Below are positions 16,438 through 24,597 of a stretch of 64,000 bases of DNA, piece after piece. This stretch comes from BOG-908 sp963692875 (lineage in GTDB: Bacteria > Pseudomonadota > Alphaproteobacteria > Acetobacterales > Acetobacteraceae): assembly GCA_965198755.1 (NCBI GenBank), contig OZ240673.1, forward strand, positions 1,612,001 through 1,676,000, read 5' to 3'. The position numbers were made by a program, and so were the translations under genes. Each line of letters opens with the position of its first letter. Positions within the stretch are counted from its first letter, which is position 1. The notes beneath the pieces were generated by a model. The model made no database searches. It saw nothing but the letters and a program-made list of their open reading frames with translations, and was not told the DNA's origin.

Positions 16438-16914
16438 CTAAGGACCAAGATCAACAAGCCGAACCTGCCCCTTCGGCACCCGCGTAGCCGTCATCACCTC
16501 GATCCGCCCGGATGCTATCGCGCAATTCTGCTGCAGGTAGTCGGCCACGGCCTGCGCCCTGCGGCCGGCCAGGTCGCGGTTGGCGGTGTTGGCGTCGGAA
16601 TGTCCCTCGATGCGCAGCCGCTCATCGGCCAACGACCGGCCCAGCGTGTCGAGCAGGCGCGTGGCGCTCGGCGTCAGCTGTGCGGACCCGCGTGCAAAAC
16701 GAATCGCCGGCAGCAACGCCGGCAACGCTTGGAAATGTTCGGAGATCGCCGGCCGGACGCTGGGCTGCTGGCGCGAGTTGCCCGCCAGCTCCTGGTCCGG
16801 CGGTGTGGGTGCCGGGGCCGCTCTAGGTGTGCCGGGCAAGAGCATCAGGCCCGCTGCCAGCATCGCCACCACCACAAGCCTGCCCCTGAAGGCGGGTTCA
16901 CTGCTATCGGCCAT
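16438..16914 (-). CDS. OmpA-family peptidoglycan-binding protein
   Basis: A 158-residue exported protein. An N-terminal signal sequence (hydrophobic LVVVAMLAAGLMLLPG, possible cleavage after TPRA) is followed by a proline-rich linker and an OmpA C-terminal domain (residues 65-158): IRFARGSAQLTPSA, then LRIEGHSDANTANRDLAGRRAQAV with the conserved GHSD and arginines that bind diaminopimelate in peptidoglycan. It lacks a beta-barrel and a lipobox, so it is probably a periplasmic peptidoglycan-binding protein rather than an outer-membrane anchor. ATG 16914 is used; a TTG at 16920 is possible. It is transcribed towards the small plus-strand gene, with repeat R9 behind its start. Confidence 0.87.
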   Translation of the reverse strand: MADSSEPAFRGRLVVVAMLAAGLMLLPGTPRAAPAPTPPDQELAGNSRQQPSVRPAISEHFQALPALLPAIRFARGSAQLTPSATRLLDTLGRSLADERLRIEGHSDANTANRDLAGRRAQAVADYLQQNCAIASGRIEVMTATRVPKGQVRLVDLGP

Positions 16915-16976
16915 CGCCAAGGTCTATCGCGCACCGGCGGGCGGGCGCAACCTTGCGGCGCGCGCGGGGAGAGCAG

Positions 16977-17112
16977 CAAGCAAGGCCTGCTTTTTTGAAA
17001 AGCAGCAAAAAAACTTTTGGTCCCGCTGCCGCGGAGTCTCCTTCAGCGAGTACTCCAGGGAGCAAAAGTTTTTTGGTTCTTTTTTTCAAAAAAGAACCGC
17101 TTGCCTTGCTTC
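16977..17112. repeat. Compound intergenic repeat R9 (GCAG/GAAC type)
   Basis: The left hairpin is GCAG type and the right GAAC type. The centre includes GCCGCGGAG and GCGAGTACTCCAGGGA, as in R18 and R32. It lies between divergent genes. Confidence 0.9.
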
Positions 17113-17164
17113 CCGCGCCGAAAACCCTCGCCTAGAACAACATCTCTCCAGCCGAGGAACCACG

Positions 17165-18133
17165 TTGAAAGTAGTCTGCGTCGACCTGGGCGGCACCAAC
17201 GTGCGCTTCGCCATCGCCAGCGTGACCGGCGGCACGGTGGACACGCTCGGCCCCGCCACCATCCTGCACACCGCCGATTTCGCCGGCATCGATGCGGCCT
17301 GGGCCACCTACGCCGCGCGCGCCGGCCGGGCCCTGCCGAGCGCCGCCTCGCTGGCCGTCGCCTGCCCGATCGCCGGGGAGGTGCTCAAGCTGGTCAACAG
17401 CCACTGGGTGCTGCGGCCGGCCAAGCTGGCCGGCCAGCTCGGCGTGGACCACCTCACGCTGGTCAACGATTTCGGCGCCGTCGCGCATGCCGTCGCACAA
17501 CTGCCGCCGGACCACCTCCGCCATCTGGCCGGGCCGGACGTGCCGCTTCCCACGCAAGGAGTGATCGGCGTGGTGGGCCCCGGCACCGGGCTCGGCGTCG
17601 CCCACGTGCTGCGCCGCGCCGAAAACTACTTCGTGATGGAGGCCGAGGGCGGCCACATCGACTGGGCGCCGCTGGACACGGTGGAGGACGCCATCCTGCA
17701 GCGCCTGCGGCAGACCTTCCTGCGTGTCTCGGCCGAGCGGGTCGTCTCCGGGCCGGGGCTGGTCAACATCCACGCCTGCCTGGCCGCCATGGAAAATGCA
17801 GCGGTGCCGCAGCGCGACACGGCGGCACTGTGGCAGGCGGCGCTGGCCGGCACTGACCGCCTGGCCGCCGCAGCACTGGAGCGCTTCTGCCTCGCCTTGG
17901 GCAGCCTCGCCGGCGACATCGCTTTGGCACAGGGCGCGCATGGCATGGTCATCGGCGGCGGCATAGGCGCACGGGTGGCCGGCACGCTGCCCGGCTCGGG
18001 CTTCGCCACCCGCTTCACCGCCAAGGGCCGGATGGAGCCGATGCTGGCCACGCTGCCCGTCAAGATCATTATTCACCCCGAGCCGGGCTTGTTCGGCGCC
18101 GCGGCCGCCTTTGCCAGGGAGCACCGGCGGTGA
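17165..18133 (+). CDS. glk: Glucokinase
   Basis: A 322-residue cytosolic kinase that phosphorylates glucose with ATP to glucose 6-phosphate. The N-terminal phosphate-binding motif is VCVDLGGTNVRFAI. It is followed by ACPIAGEVLKLVNSHW, the catalytic-base region LVNDFGAVAHAV, the glycine-rich GVVGPGTGLGVAHVL, and a zinc-independent EAEGGHIDWAP segment typical of the Glk (not ROK) family. MVIGGGIGARV near the C-terminus completes the ATP site. The start is TTG 17165: GAGGAA lies 5 bases upstream, and no ATG or GTG gives the conserved N-terminus. It overlaps the LolA-like gene by 4 bases (GTGA), so the two are translationally coupled although their functions are unrelated. Confidence 0.94.
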   Translation: MKVVCVDLGGTNVRFAIASVTGGTVDTLGPATILHTADFAGIDAAWATYAARAGRALPSAASLAVACPIAGEVLKLVNSHWVLRPAKLAGQLGVDHLTLVNDFGAVAHAVAQLPPDHLRHLAGPDVPLPTQGVIGVVGPGTGLGVAHVLRRAENYFVMEAEGGHIDWAPLDTVEDAILQRLRQTFLRVSAERVVSGPGLVNIHACLAAMENAAVPQRDTAALWQAALAGTDRLAAAALERFCLALGSLAGDIALAQGAHGMVIGGGIGARVAGTLPGSGFATRFTAKGRMEPMLATLPVKIIIHPEPGLFGAAAAFAREHRR

Positions 18134-18759
18134 AGCACAGCGCACGCAGGCTGGCCCGGCTGGCCTCCGCCCTCCTGTGGGCCTGCCTGGCCGGCTGCGC
18201 CGCCACCCGCAGCGCCGCCGACCGGGCCGACATCGCTCGCATCGAGGCTTACCTGAACGCCCTGCCCCGCTTCGAGGCGCATTTCGTGCAAAGCGGCTCG
18301 TTCGGCACTGCCGCCGGCCTGGTCTGGCTGGACCGGCCCGGCCACCTGCGCGTGGACTACGAGGGTCCTGCCGCGCGGGTGATGGTGATTACCGGCGGGC
18401 GGGTCAACGTGCTGGACCGCAGCAACGGCGCGCTCACCACCCAGCCGGTCTCGCGTACGCCGCTGGGCTTGCTGCTGACACCGTCGATCCGGCTGGACGG
18501 GAAGGTGAGCGTGGACAGCCTCACCCACGCCACCGACCAGGCGGGCGCCCCGATCCTGCGCCTGACCCTGAGCAAAGCGGGCCTGCCCGGCCAGGGCCAC
18601 CTGACACTAGATTTCAACGACCAGCCTCTCCGCCTGCTCGCGGTGACTGTGCAGGACCCCTACAACCGCTTGCTGACGCTAAGCCTGTCCGGTATCGATT
18701 CGCGGCCTGAGATAACGCCCGATCTTTTCCGGCCGCCCGTGGCGCCTGCTACCGAGTGA
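18130..18759 (+). CDS. LolA-like outer-membrane lipoprotein-sorting protein, predicted lipoprotein
   Basis: A 209-residue exported protein of the LolA fold, which carries lipoproteins through the periplasm in an incomplete beta-barrel. The signal is ALLWACLAGC with a lipobox at residues 20-23, so it should be lipid-anchored through Cys23, unlike soluble LolA. The domain follows: ARIEAYLNALPRFEAHFVQ, GLVWLDRPGHLRVDYEG, TPLGLLLTPSIRL, LTLDFNDQPLRLLAVTVQD. It starts at GTG 18130, overlapping the glk stop. Such outer-membrane LolA-like proteins may assist lipid or lipoprotein transfer. Whether this is the sole LolA of the organism cannot be told from here. Confidence 0.83.
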   Translation: MKHSARRLARLASALLWACLAGCAATRSAADRADIARIEAYLNALPRFEAHFVQSGSFGTAAGLVWLDRPGHLRVDYEGPAARVMVITGGRVNVLDRSNGALTTQPVSRTPLGLLLTPSIRLDGKVSVDSLTHATDQAGAPILRLTLSKAGLPGQGHLTLDFNDQPLRLLAVTVQDPYNRLLTLSLSGIDSRPEITPDLFRPPVAPATE

Positions 18760-18761
18760 CG

Positions 18762-18889
18762 AGCAAGCAGGCGGTTCTTTTTGAAAAAAGAACCAAAAAT
18801 TTTTGTTCCCTGGATTGCACACCGCAGAAACCTCCGCGGCGTCCGGGCGGACGTCCTTTTCTTCTATGGAAAAGCAGGGCTTGCTTGTC
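18762..18889. repeat. Compound intergenic repeat R10 (GAAC/degenerate)
   Basis: The left GAAC hairpin is intact. The right hairpin is worn (TTTTCTTCTATGGAAAAGCAGG) and the centre has lost the CGCGACAG core, so this is an old copy. Confidence 0.75.
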
Positions 18890-18892
18890 TGC

Positions 18893-19159
18893 CTAGACGT
18901 CCTGCGATCCGCGCCGCTTGATGATCGTCGTGCTGGCGTTTGCCACGCGGTGGCTGCCGCCAGCCCAGTTCCGCCGTGCCGCCTCCAGGATCATCGCCAG
19001 GCCAAGCGCGGTTTCCGAGTCGCCGATGTGGCGGGCATGGTCGGCCGCGCCGATCAGCGAGTTCTCGAGTTCCTGCACGAGCAGGTCGGCATGTTCGCGT
19101 CCAGCCATAGTGTTCGATCCGATCTCTTTGCAGGCGGGCAACGCCGAAGGATGGCACAT
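18893..19159 (-). CDS. Small helical protein A
   Basis: An 88-residue acidic-helical protein with no recognised domain. ATG 19159 has AAAGG 8 bases upstream; ATG 19108 would give 71 residues. Its centre, LIGAADHARHIGDSETALGL then AMILEAARRNW, matches the pattern hhxAxxxAxxxGDxxxAxxLxxhLExxxRR. The same pattern occurs in the two small genes at 19762 and 20059. It looks like a single helix-turn-helix hairpin similar to one TPR unit. It has no signal peptide or membrane segment. Function unknown; it is supported by the related neighbours rather than by a known family. Confidence 0.55.
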   Translation of the reverse strand: MCHPSALPACKEIGSNTMAGREHADLLVQELENSLIGAADHARHIGDSETALGLAMILEAARRNWAGGSHRVANASTTIIKRRGSQDV

Positions 19160-19761
19160 TTCGTCGACCTTTCGCGTTCACATTGACGTCCGTCAAACCG
19201 GCCCGGCTGGCGGTTGTCGTGCAGGTGCAACCTCCACCCGCCTTGTTGCACTGTCATCTACGTCCGAGACTGCGAGCCGGCTAAGTGATAAACCCCACGT
19301 TGCATCCACTGTGTACGCAACGTGATCACAGCCGCGCCGATGGCCCGCCAGGCGGACAGGCCAGACGGGGCCGCGTCTCGCACCGCGGCGCCGAGCGTGC
19401 CCTGCAAGAACGTCGAGCGGCCTGCGCGGGTAGCCTTTGCCGTCGCAGACGGCGGGTTGCAAGCTGGCGCAAGGCACGTTGCCGTTCCAGGCGTCGCAGC
19501 AGACCGGGTTCGTTGCGCAAAGATACTGAGCATTGCCGGGCCCACACGCTCCATTCGGGGCCGTCGAAGCCGCCACTGCCAATCGTGCCTCGCCCAGGCG
19601 AACGCCCTGCCCAGCCGCACGGCCCGGAACTGCCGCGTCCTCCACGCACATTGGGCAAGTTTTTGTTTTGATACAAACACGATTCATGTAAACTGATCTC
19701 AATACAAGGATGCCGGCGTCCAAAAAAATCCTCCGGCTCCGTCGGTTCCCAGGAGTTTGTT
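19160..19761. other. Non-coding stretch between small genes A and B
   Basis: About 600 bases without a convincing gene. Minus-strand frames here encode a cysteine-rich peptide (ATNPVCCDAWNGNVPC), but no frame has a ribosome site and full-length support. The right end is AT-rich and holds a promoter-like region. Confidence 0.5.
19662..19694 (+). promoter_or_regulatory. Promoter/operator-like AT-rich segment before small gene B
   Basis: TTGATA (19668-19673) and TAAACT (19689-19694) are 15 bases apart, a short spacing. TTTGT and ACAAA form an overlapping inverted repeat at 19662-19677. Confidence 0.3.
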
Positions 19762-19920
19762 GTGTCACAAGACGACGCTGGCTTGGCTTTCCTGGAGCAG
19801 GCGTTGCTCGACGCGCTTAGCCTCGCCCAGACACAGGGAGATGTGGATGCAGCGCGGTCGCTGAGCTTGGCGCTCGAGAAGCTGCGTGCCCGCATGCCGA
19901 CCCGCCCGAACGAGGCCTAG
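19762..19920 (+). CDS. Small helical protein B (52 residues)
   Basis: A 52-residue protein starting at GTG 19762, with AGGAG 6 bases upstream, one of the best ribosome sites in the window. The sequence LLDALSLAQTQGDVDAARSL then SLALEKLRARM follows the same helix-GD-helix pattern as small proteins A and C. It is followed by a short hydrophilic tail. It is too short for any standard domain call and has no signal peptide. The clear Shine-Dalgarno, a promoter-like region upstream and the similarity to its neighbours make it credible as a real gene. Function unknown. Confidence 0.6.
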   Translation: MSQDDAGLAFLEQALLDALSLAQTQGDVDAARSLSLALEKLRARMPTRPNEA

Positions 19921-20058
19921 CGTCGGCCAAATCACGCCCGAACGACACAACCCCGCCAGCCGAGACCGTCCACGTCCGCCATCGCCTTGGGCAACCCTGC
20001 ACGACCAGCCTCGCGCGCCCGGACGACTTGGCCCGGCACACCAGCGTTCCGCAAACCG

Positions 20059-20325
20059 CTAGGTGTCCTGGCGCAAGTTCCACAGCCGACGGCAGGCTTC
20101 CACCAGGCTTTCGACGTTCTTCCTGCGGTCGTTGGGCCGGTTGACGTTACGGCGCCGGTAGATCTCCTCGAGTATGTTCAGGAGGTCCTGCGCGGTATCC
20201 ACATCCCCTACGTCACAGGCGATGTTGAAAGCGAGCAGCACCTTGTCCGCCAGCCGCCGGTTCTGCCGCGTCCTCTCGACCCGTTGCTGGGTAGGCGGCC
20301 GCGCCAGCGTGTCGATTACAGCCAT
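20059..20325 (-). CDS. Small helical protein C
   Basis: An 88-residue protein starting at ATG 20325, chosen because GAGG lies 6 bases upstream; longer in-frame starts lack one. Its core ADKVLLAFNIACDVGDVDTA then QDLLNILEEIYRRRN shares the GDxxxA helical-hairpin pattern with small proteins A and B. A second part, NDRRKNVESLVEACRRLWNL, resembles the end of short proteins found in other Acetobacteraceae-type genomes (from memory, not searched). No export signal or membrane helix. It may be an RNA- or protein-binding adaptor, but nothing in the sequence settles that. Confidence 0.62.
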   Translation of the reverse strand: MAVIDTLARPPTQQRVERTRQNRRLADKVLLAFNIACDVGDVDTAQDLLNILEEIYRRRNVNRPNDRRKNVESLVEACRRLWNLRQDT

Positions 20326-20437
20326 CACCGACCTCATTTTACTCGCCGAACCCATACAATAACGAAACGGGCTGCGTGGCGCGATCAAACAGAACGTGAT
20401 CTTCGGCACGGGCGTTGGATGGGGTTTGAGCGGCACG

Positions 20438-20503
20438 GCAAGCAAGGCCTGCTTTTTTGAAAAAGCAGCAAAAAACTTTTGCTCCTGCTGTCGCGGACTC
20501 TGT
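20438..20503. repeat. Half copy R11 of the intergenic repeat (left arm, GCAG type)
   Basis: GCAAGCAAGGCC, a GCAG hairpin and CTGCTGTCGCGGAC are present; no right hairpin follows before the acyltransferase stop codon. Confidence 0.83.
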
Positions 20504-20533
20504 CTTCAGCAGATGCGAACGGAACAATTTGGC

Positions 20534-21802
20534 TTAAGCAGGTGTGTGGCTGCCGGCGCGGCGGCGCACGCGCAGCATCGGTTGTTCAACCAGCACGTAG
20601 GACGCCGCCGCCAGGGCAACGGACGCGGGCAGCCCGATCGCCAGCCAGGCCAGCCGGTGCGCACCCGCCAACTCGTCGGCCAGCGCGAACGCGCCCCAGT
20701 GCCACAGGTAAAGCGAGTAGCTCAGCCGCCCCACCAGCAACGCCGGCCGGGCACACAGCAGGCGCTGCGCCGGGCCAGCCCGGTGCAGCAGCGCGGGAAA
20801 CAGCAGCAGCAAGCCAATCCCCTGCACCGACGTGCGCAGCACCTGCCGCGCAAAGTCGCCCGGCACCAGGAACCCCGCCGCCAGCAGCGCCACCCCGGCC
20901 GGCCACAGCCAAGCGGTCCGCCCCGCCCAGCCCGGCCGGCGCTGCTCGACCATCGCCAGCAGCGCGCCCCAGCCGATTGAATCGAGCCGCGTGTCAGTGC
21001 CCTGATACAGCCGGTTGTAGCGCCAGGCCGGGACCTGCACCCGCCCGCACACCGCCGAGGCCGCGGCGCCGCAATGCTGGAACAGCCAGGCGCGCCACAG
21101 CAGCACCGCCAGGCACAGCAGCACCAGCGCCGCCAGCGCCCAGCGCCAGCGCCAGACCGCGCCCAGCACCACCGGCCAAACGGCGTAGTAGTGCTCCTCG
21201 ATGGCCAGCGACCAAAGTATGTTAAACGGGTGGCGCACGCCCGGCAGCGTGGAGCGGTAGCCCACCCACAGGTCGAAGATGTTGGCTCCGTAGAACACCG
21301 CCGCGGCCCAGCCGAGCGGCGCGATCCGCCCACCGAGCGCCACGTAGGCCAGCCCTGCTACCAGCACGTAGGCCAGCCCCGCCGGCATTAGCCGCAGCAC
21401 CCGGCGGAGGTAGAAGTTCGCCAGCCCGATCCGGCCGCGCCTTGCCAGCGCAGCCAGCAGTTGCCGGGTGATCAGGTAGCCGCTGATGAAGAAGAACAGC
21501 GTGACGCCGAACGCGCCGGGCAGCACGTGATCCAGCCCGGCATGCGAGGCCACCACCAGCAGGATCGCCACCGCGCGCAACCCATCGAGCACCGGGATGT
21601 AGGTGCCCGCCACCGGCAGGGCCGGACTGTCCGCTGCCGCCGGCAGGGCCGGAGTTCCTCCCGTCGCCGGGACAGCGGGACTGTCCGCCGCCGCCGGGAG
21701 CGCGAAACTGTCCCCTGCCGCCGGCAGGGCTGGACTTCCCGACGCCGCCGGAACTACGGGACCCCCCGCTAAGGTTGACTGCGACGGTGCAGAGCGTTGC
21801 AT
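20534..21802 (-). CDS. Acyltransferase-3 family membrane protein (OafA-like)
   Basis: A 422-residue integral membrane protein of the acyltransferase-3 family, which moves acetyl or other acyl groups onto surface sugars. The domain begins near residue 69 with TYIPVLDGLRAVAILLVVAS and continues with FFFISGYLITRQLL (the conserved SGY/FxxSG segment), FYLRRVLRLMPA, WSLAIEEHYYAVWPV, and LSYSLYLWHW near the end; about ten membrane helices are expected. No SGNH hydrolase domain is attached. Residues 18-65 before the domain are a low-complexity region of about five 9-residue repeats (consensus DSPALPAAA), encoded by 27-bp tandem repeats. ATG 21802 is used but has no clear ribosome site. The acceptor is unknown. 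Confidence 0.9.
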   Translation of the reverse strand: MQRSAPSQSTLAGGPVVPAASGSPALPAAGDSFALPAAADSPAVPATGGTPALPAAADSPALPVAGTYIPVLDGLRAVAILLVVASHAGLDHVLPGAFGVTLFFFISGYLITRQLLAALARRGRIGLANFYLRRVLRLMPAGLAYVLVAGLAYVALGGRIAPLGWAAAVFYGANIFDLWVGYRSTLPGVRHPFNILWSLAIEEHYYAVWPVVLGAVWRWRWALAALVLLCLAVLLWRAWLFQHCGAAASAVCGRVQVPAWRYNRLYQGTDTRLDSIGWGALLAMVEQRRPGWAGRTAWLWPAGVALLAAGFLVPGDFARQVLRTSVQGIGLLLLFPALLHRAGPAQRLLCARPALLVGRLSYSLYLWHWGAFALADELAGAHRLAWLAIGLPASVALAAASYVLVEQPMLRVRRRAGSHTPA

Positions 21803-21944
21803 AGAAAGGCGCCCACATTCGACGGGTTGAGACACGGCGGCGGCTGATCCCGCCGTCACGTCGACATACCCGACTATGCACCATTTTCCCGAGGTTCCGC
21901 CCGAAGGCCTTGCCCGAGGGTCCCTGCAAGAAGCATTTTCACCC

Positions 21945-22916
21945 ATGGCCAAGACCGAACCCACCATCCCGCAGAACCTGCAGCCGCGCGCCGCCGATTA
22001 CGGCTTCGACCTGGAGGCCGCACTGCGCAGCGTCGTCGGCCTGCGCGCCGACATCCCCGGCGACGCCTTCACCGCCGGCACCCTGGGCACCGAGCGCGCC
22101 GGCAACGGCATCTGCATCCGCGGCGGCCTGGTGCTGACCATGGGCTACCTGGTGATGGAGGCCGAAAGCATCTGGCTGACCACCAACGACGGCTGGGCGG
22201 TGCCCGGCCACGCGCTGGCGGTGGATTTCGAGACCGGCTTCGGCCTGGTCCAGCCGCTGGGCAAGCTCGGCGTGCCGGAGATGGCCATCGGCGACAGCAA
22301 CGCGGTGCAGGCGCAGACCCCCGCCCTGCTGGCCGCGGCGGGCGGGCGCCACCGCACCATCGAGACGCAGGTGGTCGGCCGGCAGGAGTTCGCCGGCTAC
22401 TGGGAGTACCTGATCGACGACGCGATGTTCACCGCACCCGCCCACCCGTTCTGGGGCGGCGCCGGGCTGATCGGCGCGGACGGCCGGCTGCTGGGTATCG
22501 GCTCGCTGATCCTGCAGCAGACCGACGAGCGCGGCCGCCGGGTGGACATGAACATGGTGGTGCCCACCGGGCTGCTGACGCCGGTGCTCGACGAGCTGGT
22601 CGAGCACGGCCACCTGCGCCGCCCGCCACGGCCCTGGCTGGGCGTCTATGCCATGGAAAGCGACGACACTGTGGTGGTGGGCGGGGTCACGGACGGCGGC
22701 CCGTCCGACAAGGCAGGCTTGCGCGCCGGCGACCGCATCGTGGCGGTGGACGGCGACGAGGTGGCAGACCTGGCAAGCCTGTGGCGGCGGGTGTGGAGTG
22801 CGGGCACTGCGGGCGCGCGCGTGCGGATGAGCGTGTCGCGCGACGACGAGCTGCTGCACATGACAGTGCACTCGGCGGCGCGGACGAGTTTTCTGCGGGC
22901 GCCGCGTTTGCACTGA
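21945..22916 (+). CDS. HtrA-like trypsin-fold/PDZ protein, catalytic triad apparently lost
   Basis: A 323-residue protein with a chymotrypsin-like domain (about residues 25-210) and a C-terminal PDZ domain (about 225-310: PPRPWLGVYAMES, GGPSDKAGLRAGDRIVAVDG). The three catalytic positions differ from active HtrA proteases. Where NAHVV is expected it has LTMGYLVMEA. The aspartate region reads DFETGFGLVQPL. The GNSGGP serine loop reads HPFWGGAGLIG. It is therefore probably a non-proteolytic binding or sensor protein. Similar triad-less proteins occur in related bacteria. No signal peptide is evident from ATG 21945; an upstream in-frame ATG at 21876 would add 23 residues without making one. It is divergent from the acyltransferase gene. 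Confidence 0.85.
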   Translation: MAKTEPTIPQNLQPRAADYGFDLEAALRSVVGLRADIPGDAFTAGTLGTERAGNGICIRGGLVLTMGYLVMEAESIWLTTNDGWAVPGHALAVDFETGFGLVQPLGKLGVPEMAIGDSNAVQAQTPALLAAAGGRHRTIETQVVGRQEFAGYWEYLIDDAMFTAPAHPFWGGAGLIGADGRLLGIGSLILQQTDERGRRVDMNMVVPTGLLTPVLDELVEHGHLRRPPRPWLGVYAMESDDTVVVGGVTDGGPSDKAGLRAGDRIVAVDGDEVADLASLWRRVWSAGTAGARVRMSVSRDDELLHMTVHSAARTSFLRAPRLH

Positions 22917-22917
22917 G

Positions 22918-23059
22918 GAAGCAAGCAAGCGGTTCTTTTTTGGAAAAAAGAACCAAAAAACTCCTGACTCCGCTGTCGCGCGCTCTCCGGACAGGGTCGC
23001 GACAGCGGAGACAAAAGTTTTTTGCTTCTTTTTTTCAAAAAAGACGGCCTTGCTTTCCT
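22918..23059. repeat. Compound intergenic repeat R12 (GAAC/GAAG, palindromic centre)
   Basis: The centre is a near-perfect dyad, GACTCCGCTGTCGCG against CGCGACAGCGGAGA. The right edge is 3 bases before the antiporter start codon. Confidence 0.92.
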
Positions 23060-23062
23060 TCT

Positions 23063-24262
23063 ATGGCAGCAACCCACGAAATCATCCTGGTCGCCGGCGT
23101 GCTCTGCCTGCTCGCCACCCTCGCCGGCCTGGTCTCCGCGCGCATCGGCACGCCGCTGCTGCTGGTGTTCATCGCCATCGGCGTGCTGGCCGGCGAGGAC
23201 GGCCCGGGCAACATCGATTTCGAAAATTTCCGCACCGCCTACCTGGTCGGCAGCATAGCCCTCGTCGCCATCCTGTTCCAGGGCGGGCTGGAGACCGAAC
23301 GCGCCATGATTCAGCGTGCGCTGTGGCCCGCCGTCGCCCTGGCCACCCTGGGCGTGGCCATCAGCGCCGGCGTGGTCGGCGCCGCAGTGGTCTACTTGTT
23401 CGGCGTTACCTGGCCGGAGGGACTGCTGCTCGGCGCTGCGACCGCACCGACCGACGCGGCCGCCGTCTCCGGCCTGTTGCGCGCCTCGCATGTCGGCGTG
23501 CCGAAGCGGGTGAGCGCCGTGCTGGAGGTCGAATCCGGGCTGAACGACCCAATGAGCGTGTTCCTCACCTTGGGCCTGGTGGAACTCGTCACCTCGCCGC
23601 ACGGGGTGACGGCAGGCCGCGCGGCATTGCTGTTCGGGCGGGAGATGGCCGGCGGCGCGGTGATCGGGCTGGCCGGCGGCGCCATCCTGGTCGGGCTGTT
23701 CCGCTGGCTGAAGGTCGAACGCTCGGTATTCCCGGTGCTTGCGGTGGGCGGCGCGCTGACGACTTTCGGAACGGCACAGGTGCTCGGCTGCAGCGGGTTT
23801 CTCGCCACCTACCTGGCAGGCGTGGTGGTCAGCAACCGAAAGCATCCGGCCGGGCAGCCGGTAACGCGCTTTTTCGGCACGCTCGGCTGGCTGGCGCAGA
23901 TCGCGCTGTTCCTCATGCTCGGCCTGCTGGTCACGCCGCACGAGCTGCCGCCGGTTATCGTGCCTGCGCTGGCGGTCTCGGCCATCCTCATCCTGGTCGC
24001 CCGGCCCGCCGGCGTCATGGCCAGCCTACTGCCGTTCCGATGGACGGTGCGCGAGGCGGCCTTCGTCTCCTGGGCCGGCCTACGCGGCGCGGTGCCGATT
24101 TTCCTCACCTTCATCCCATTGCTCGCAGGCGTGAAGGCGGGACGGGTGCTGTTCAACGTGGTCTTCGTGGCGGTGATCGTCTCCGTCGCGGTCCAGGGCT
24201 GGACGGCACCGCCGGCCGCGCGCTTGCTCAGGTTAAGGGCGGAAGACGCGCGTGAGACCTAA
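23063..24262 (+). CDS. CPA1-type cation/proton antiporter (NhaP2/CvrA-like core)
   Basis: A 399-residue inner-membrane antiporter that would exchange potassium or sodium for protons. About 11-12 membrane helices are visible. Conserved parts are ARIGTPLLLVFIAIGVLAGEDG, ILFQGGLETE, ATAPTDAAAVSGLLR, and VESGLNDPMSVFLTLGLVEL with the paired acidic residues of the ion site, then GFLATYLAGVVVSNRK and WAGLRGAVPIFLTFIPLLA. The protein stops after the last helix and lacks the C-terminal TrkA-C/CorC regulatory domains of full-length NhaP2 (about 570 residues), so nucleotide regulation through that domain would be missing. ATG 23063 begins 3 bases past repeat R12 without a Shine-Dalgarno. Confidence 0.92.
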   Translation: MAATHEIILVAGVLCLLATLAGLVSARIGTPLLLVFIAIGVLAGEDGPGNIDFENFRTAYLVGSIALVAILFQGGLETERAMIQRALWPAVALATLGVAISAGVVGAAVVYLFGVTWPEGLLLGAATAPTDAAAVSGLLRASHVGVPKRVSAVLEVESGLNDPMSVFLTLGLVELVTSPHGVTAGRAALLFGREMAGGAVIGLAGGAILVGLFRWLKVERSVFPVLAVGGALTTFGTAQVLGCSGFLATYLAGVVVSNRKHPAGQPVTRFFGTLGWLAQIALFLMLGLLVTPHELPPVIVPALAVSAILILVARPAGVMASLLPFRWTVREAAFVSWAGLRGAVPIFLTFIPLLAGVKAGRVLFNVVFVAVIVSVAVQGWTAPPAARLLRLRAEDARET

Positions 24263-24265
24263 ATG

Positions 24266-24422
24266 AAGGAAGGCCTTCTTTTTCAAGAAAAAGAAGCAAA
24301 AAGCTTTTGTGCCGGCTGTCGCGGCAAGCTGAAACGACACGCCTCACCACGGCGCATCCGACGAGAGCAAAAGTTTTTTGGTTCTTTTTTTCAAGAAAGA
24401 ACTGCTTGCTTTGCTTCCTTTC
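24266..24422. repeat. Compound intergenic repeat R13 (GAAG/GAAC type)
   Basis: The centre carries CTGTCGCGG and AGCTGAAACGACACG, a form shared with R14, R16 and R22. It fills half of the 335-base gap; I see nothing else in the remainder. Confidence 0.9.
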
Positions 24423-24597
24423 TTTACGCTGGGCCCAAGCAAAACCCCGTTCGTGAACGCCGAAGCGTGCCCCGCCGTGGCGCATCGGCGACCCGCAGGC
24501 TTGAACCTGGCCCAGGCCGGCGCAACTCCCCTTTTCACCCTACGTACTATGCCTGCATGATGCCGCACCGCCACCCCGGAGCCGCCCTGAACCTCGG

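Noticed and set aside
19193..19768. Cysteine-rich minus-strand peptide frame
   Set aside because: No ribosome site, frame continuity is poor and the cysteines are clustered in a short part only; kept as a remark on the non-coding stretch.
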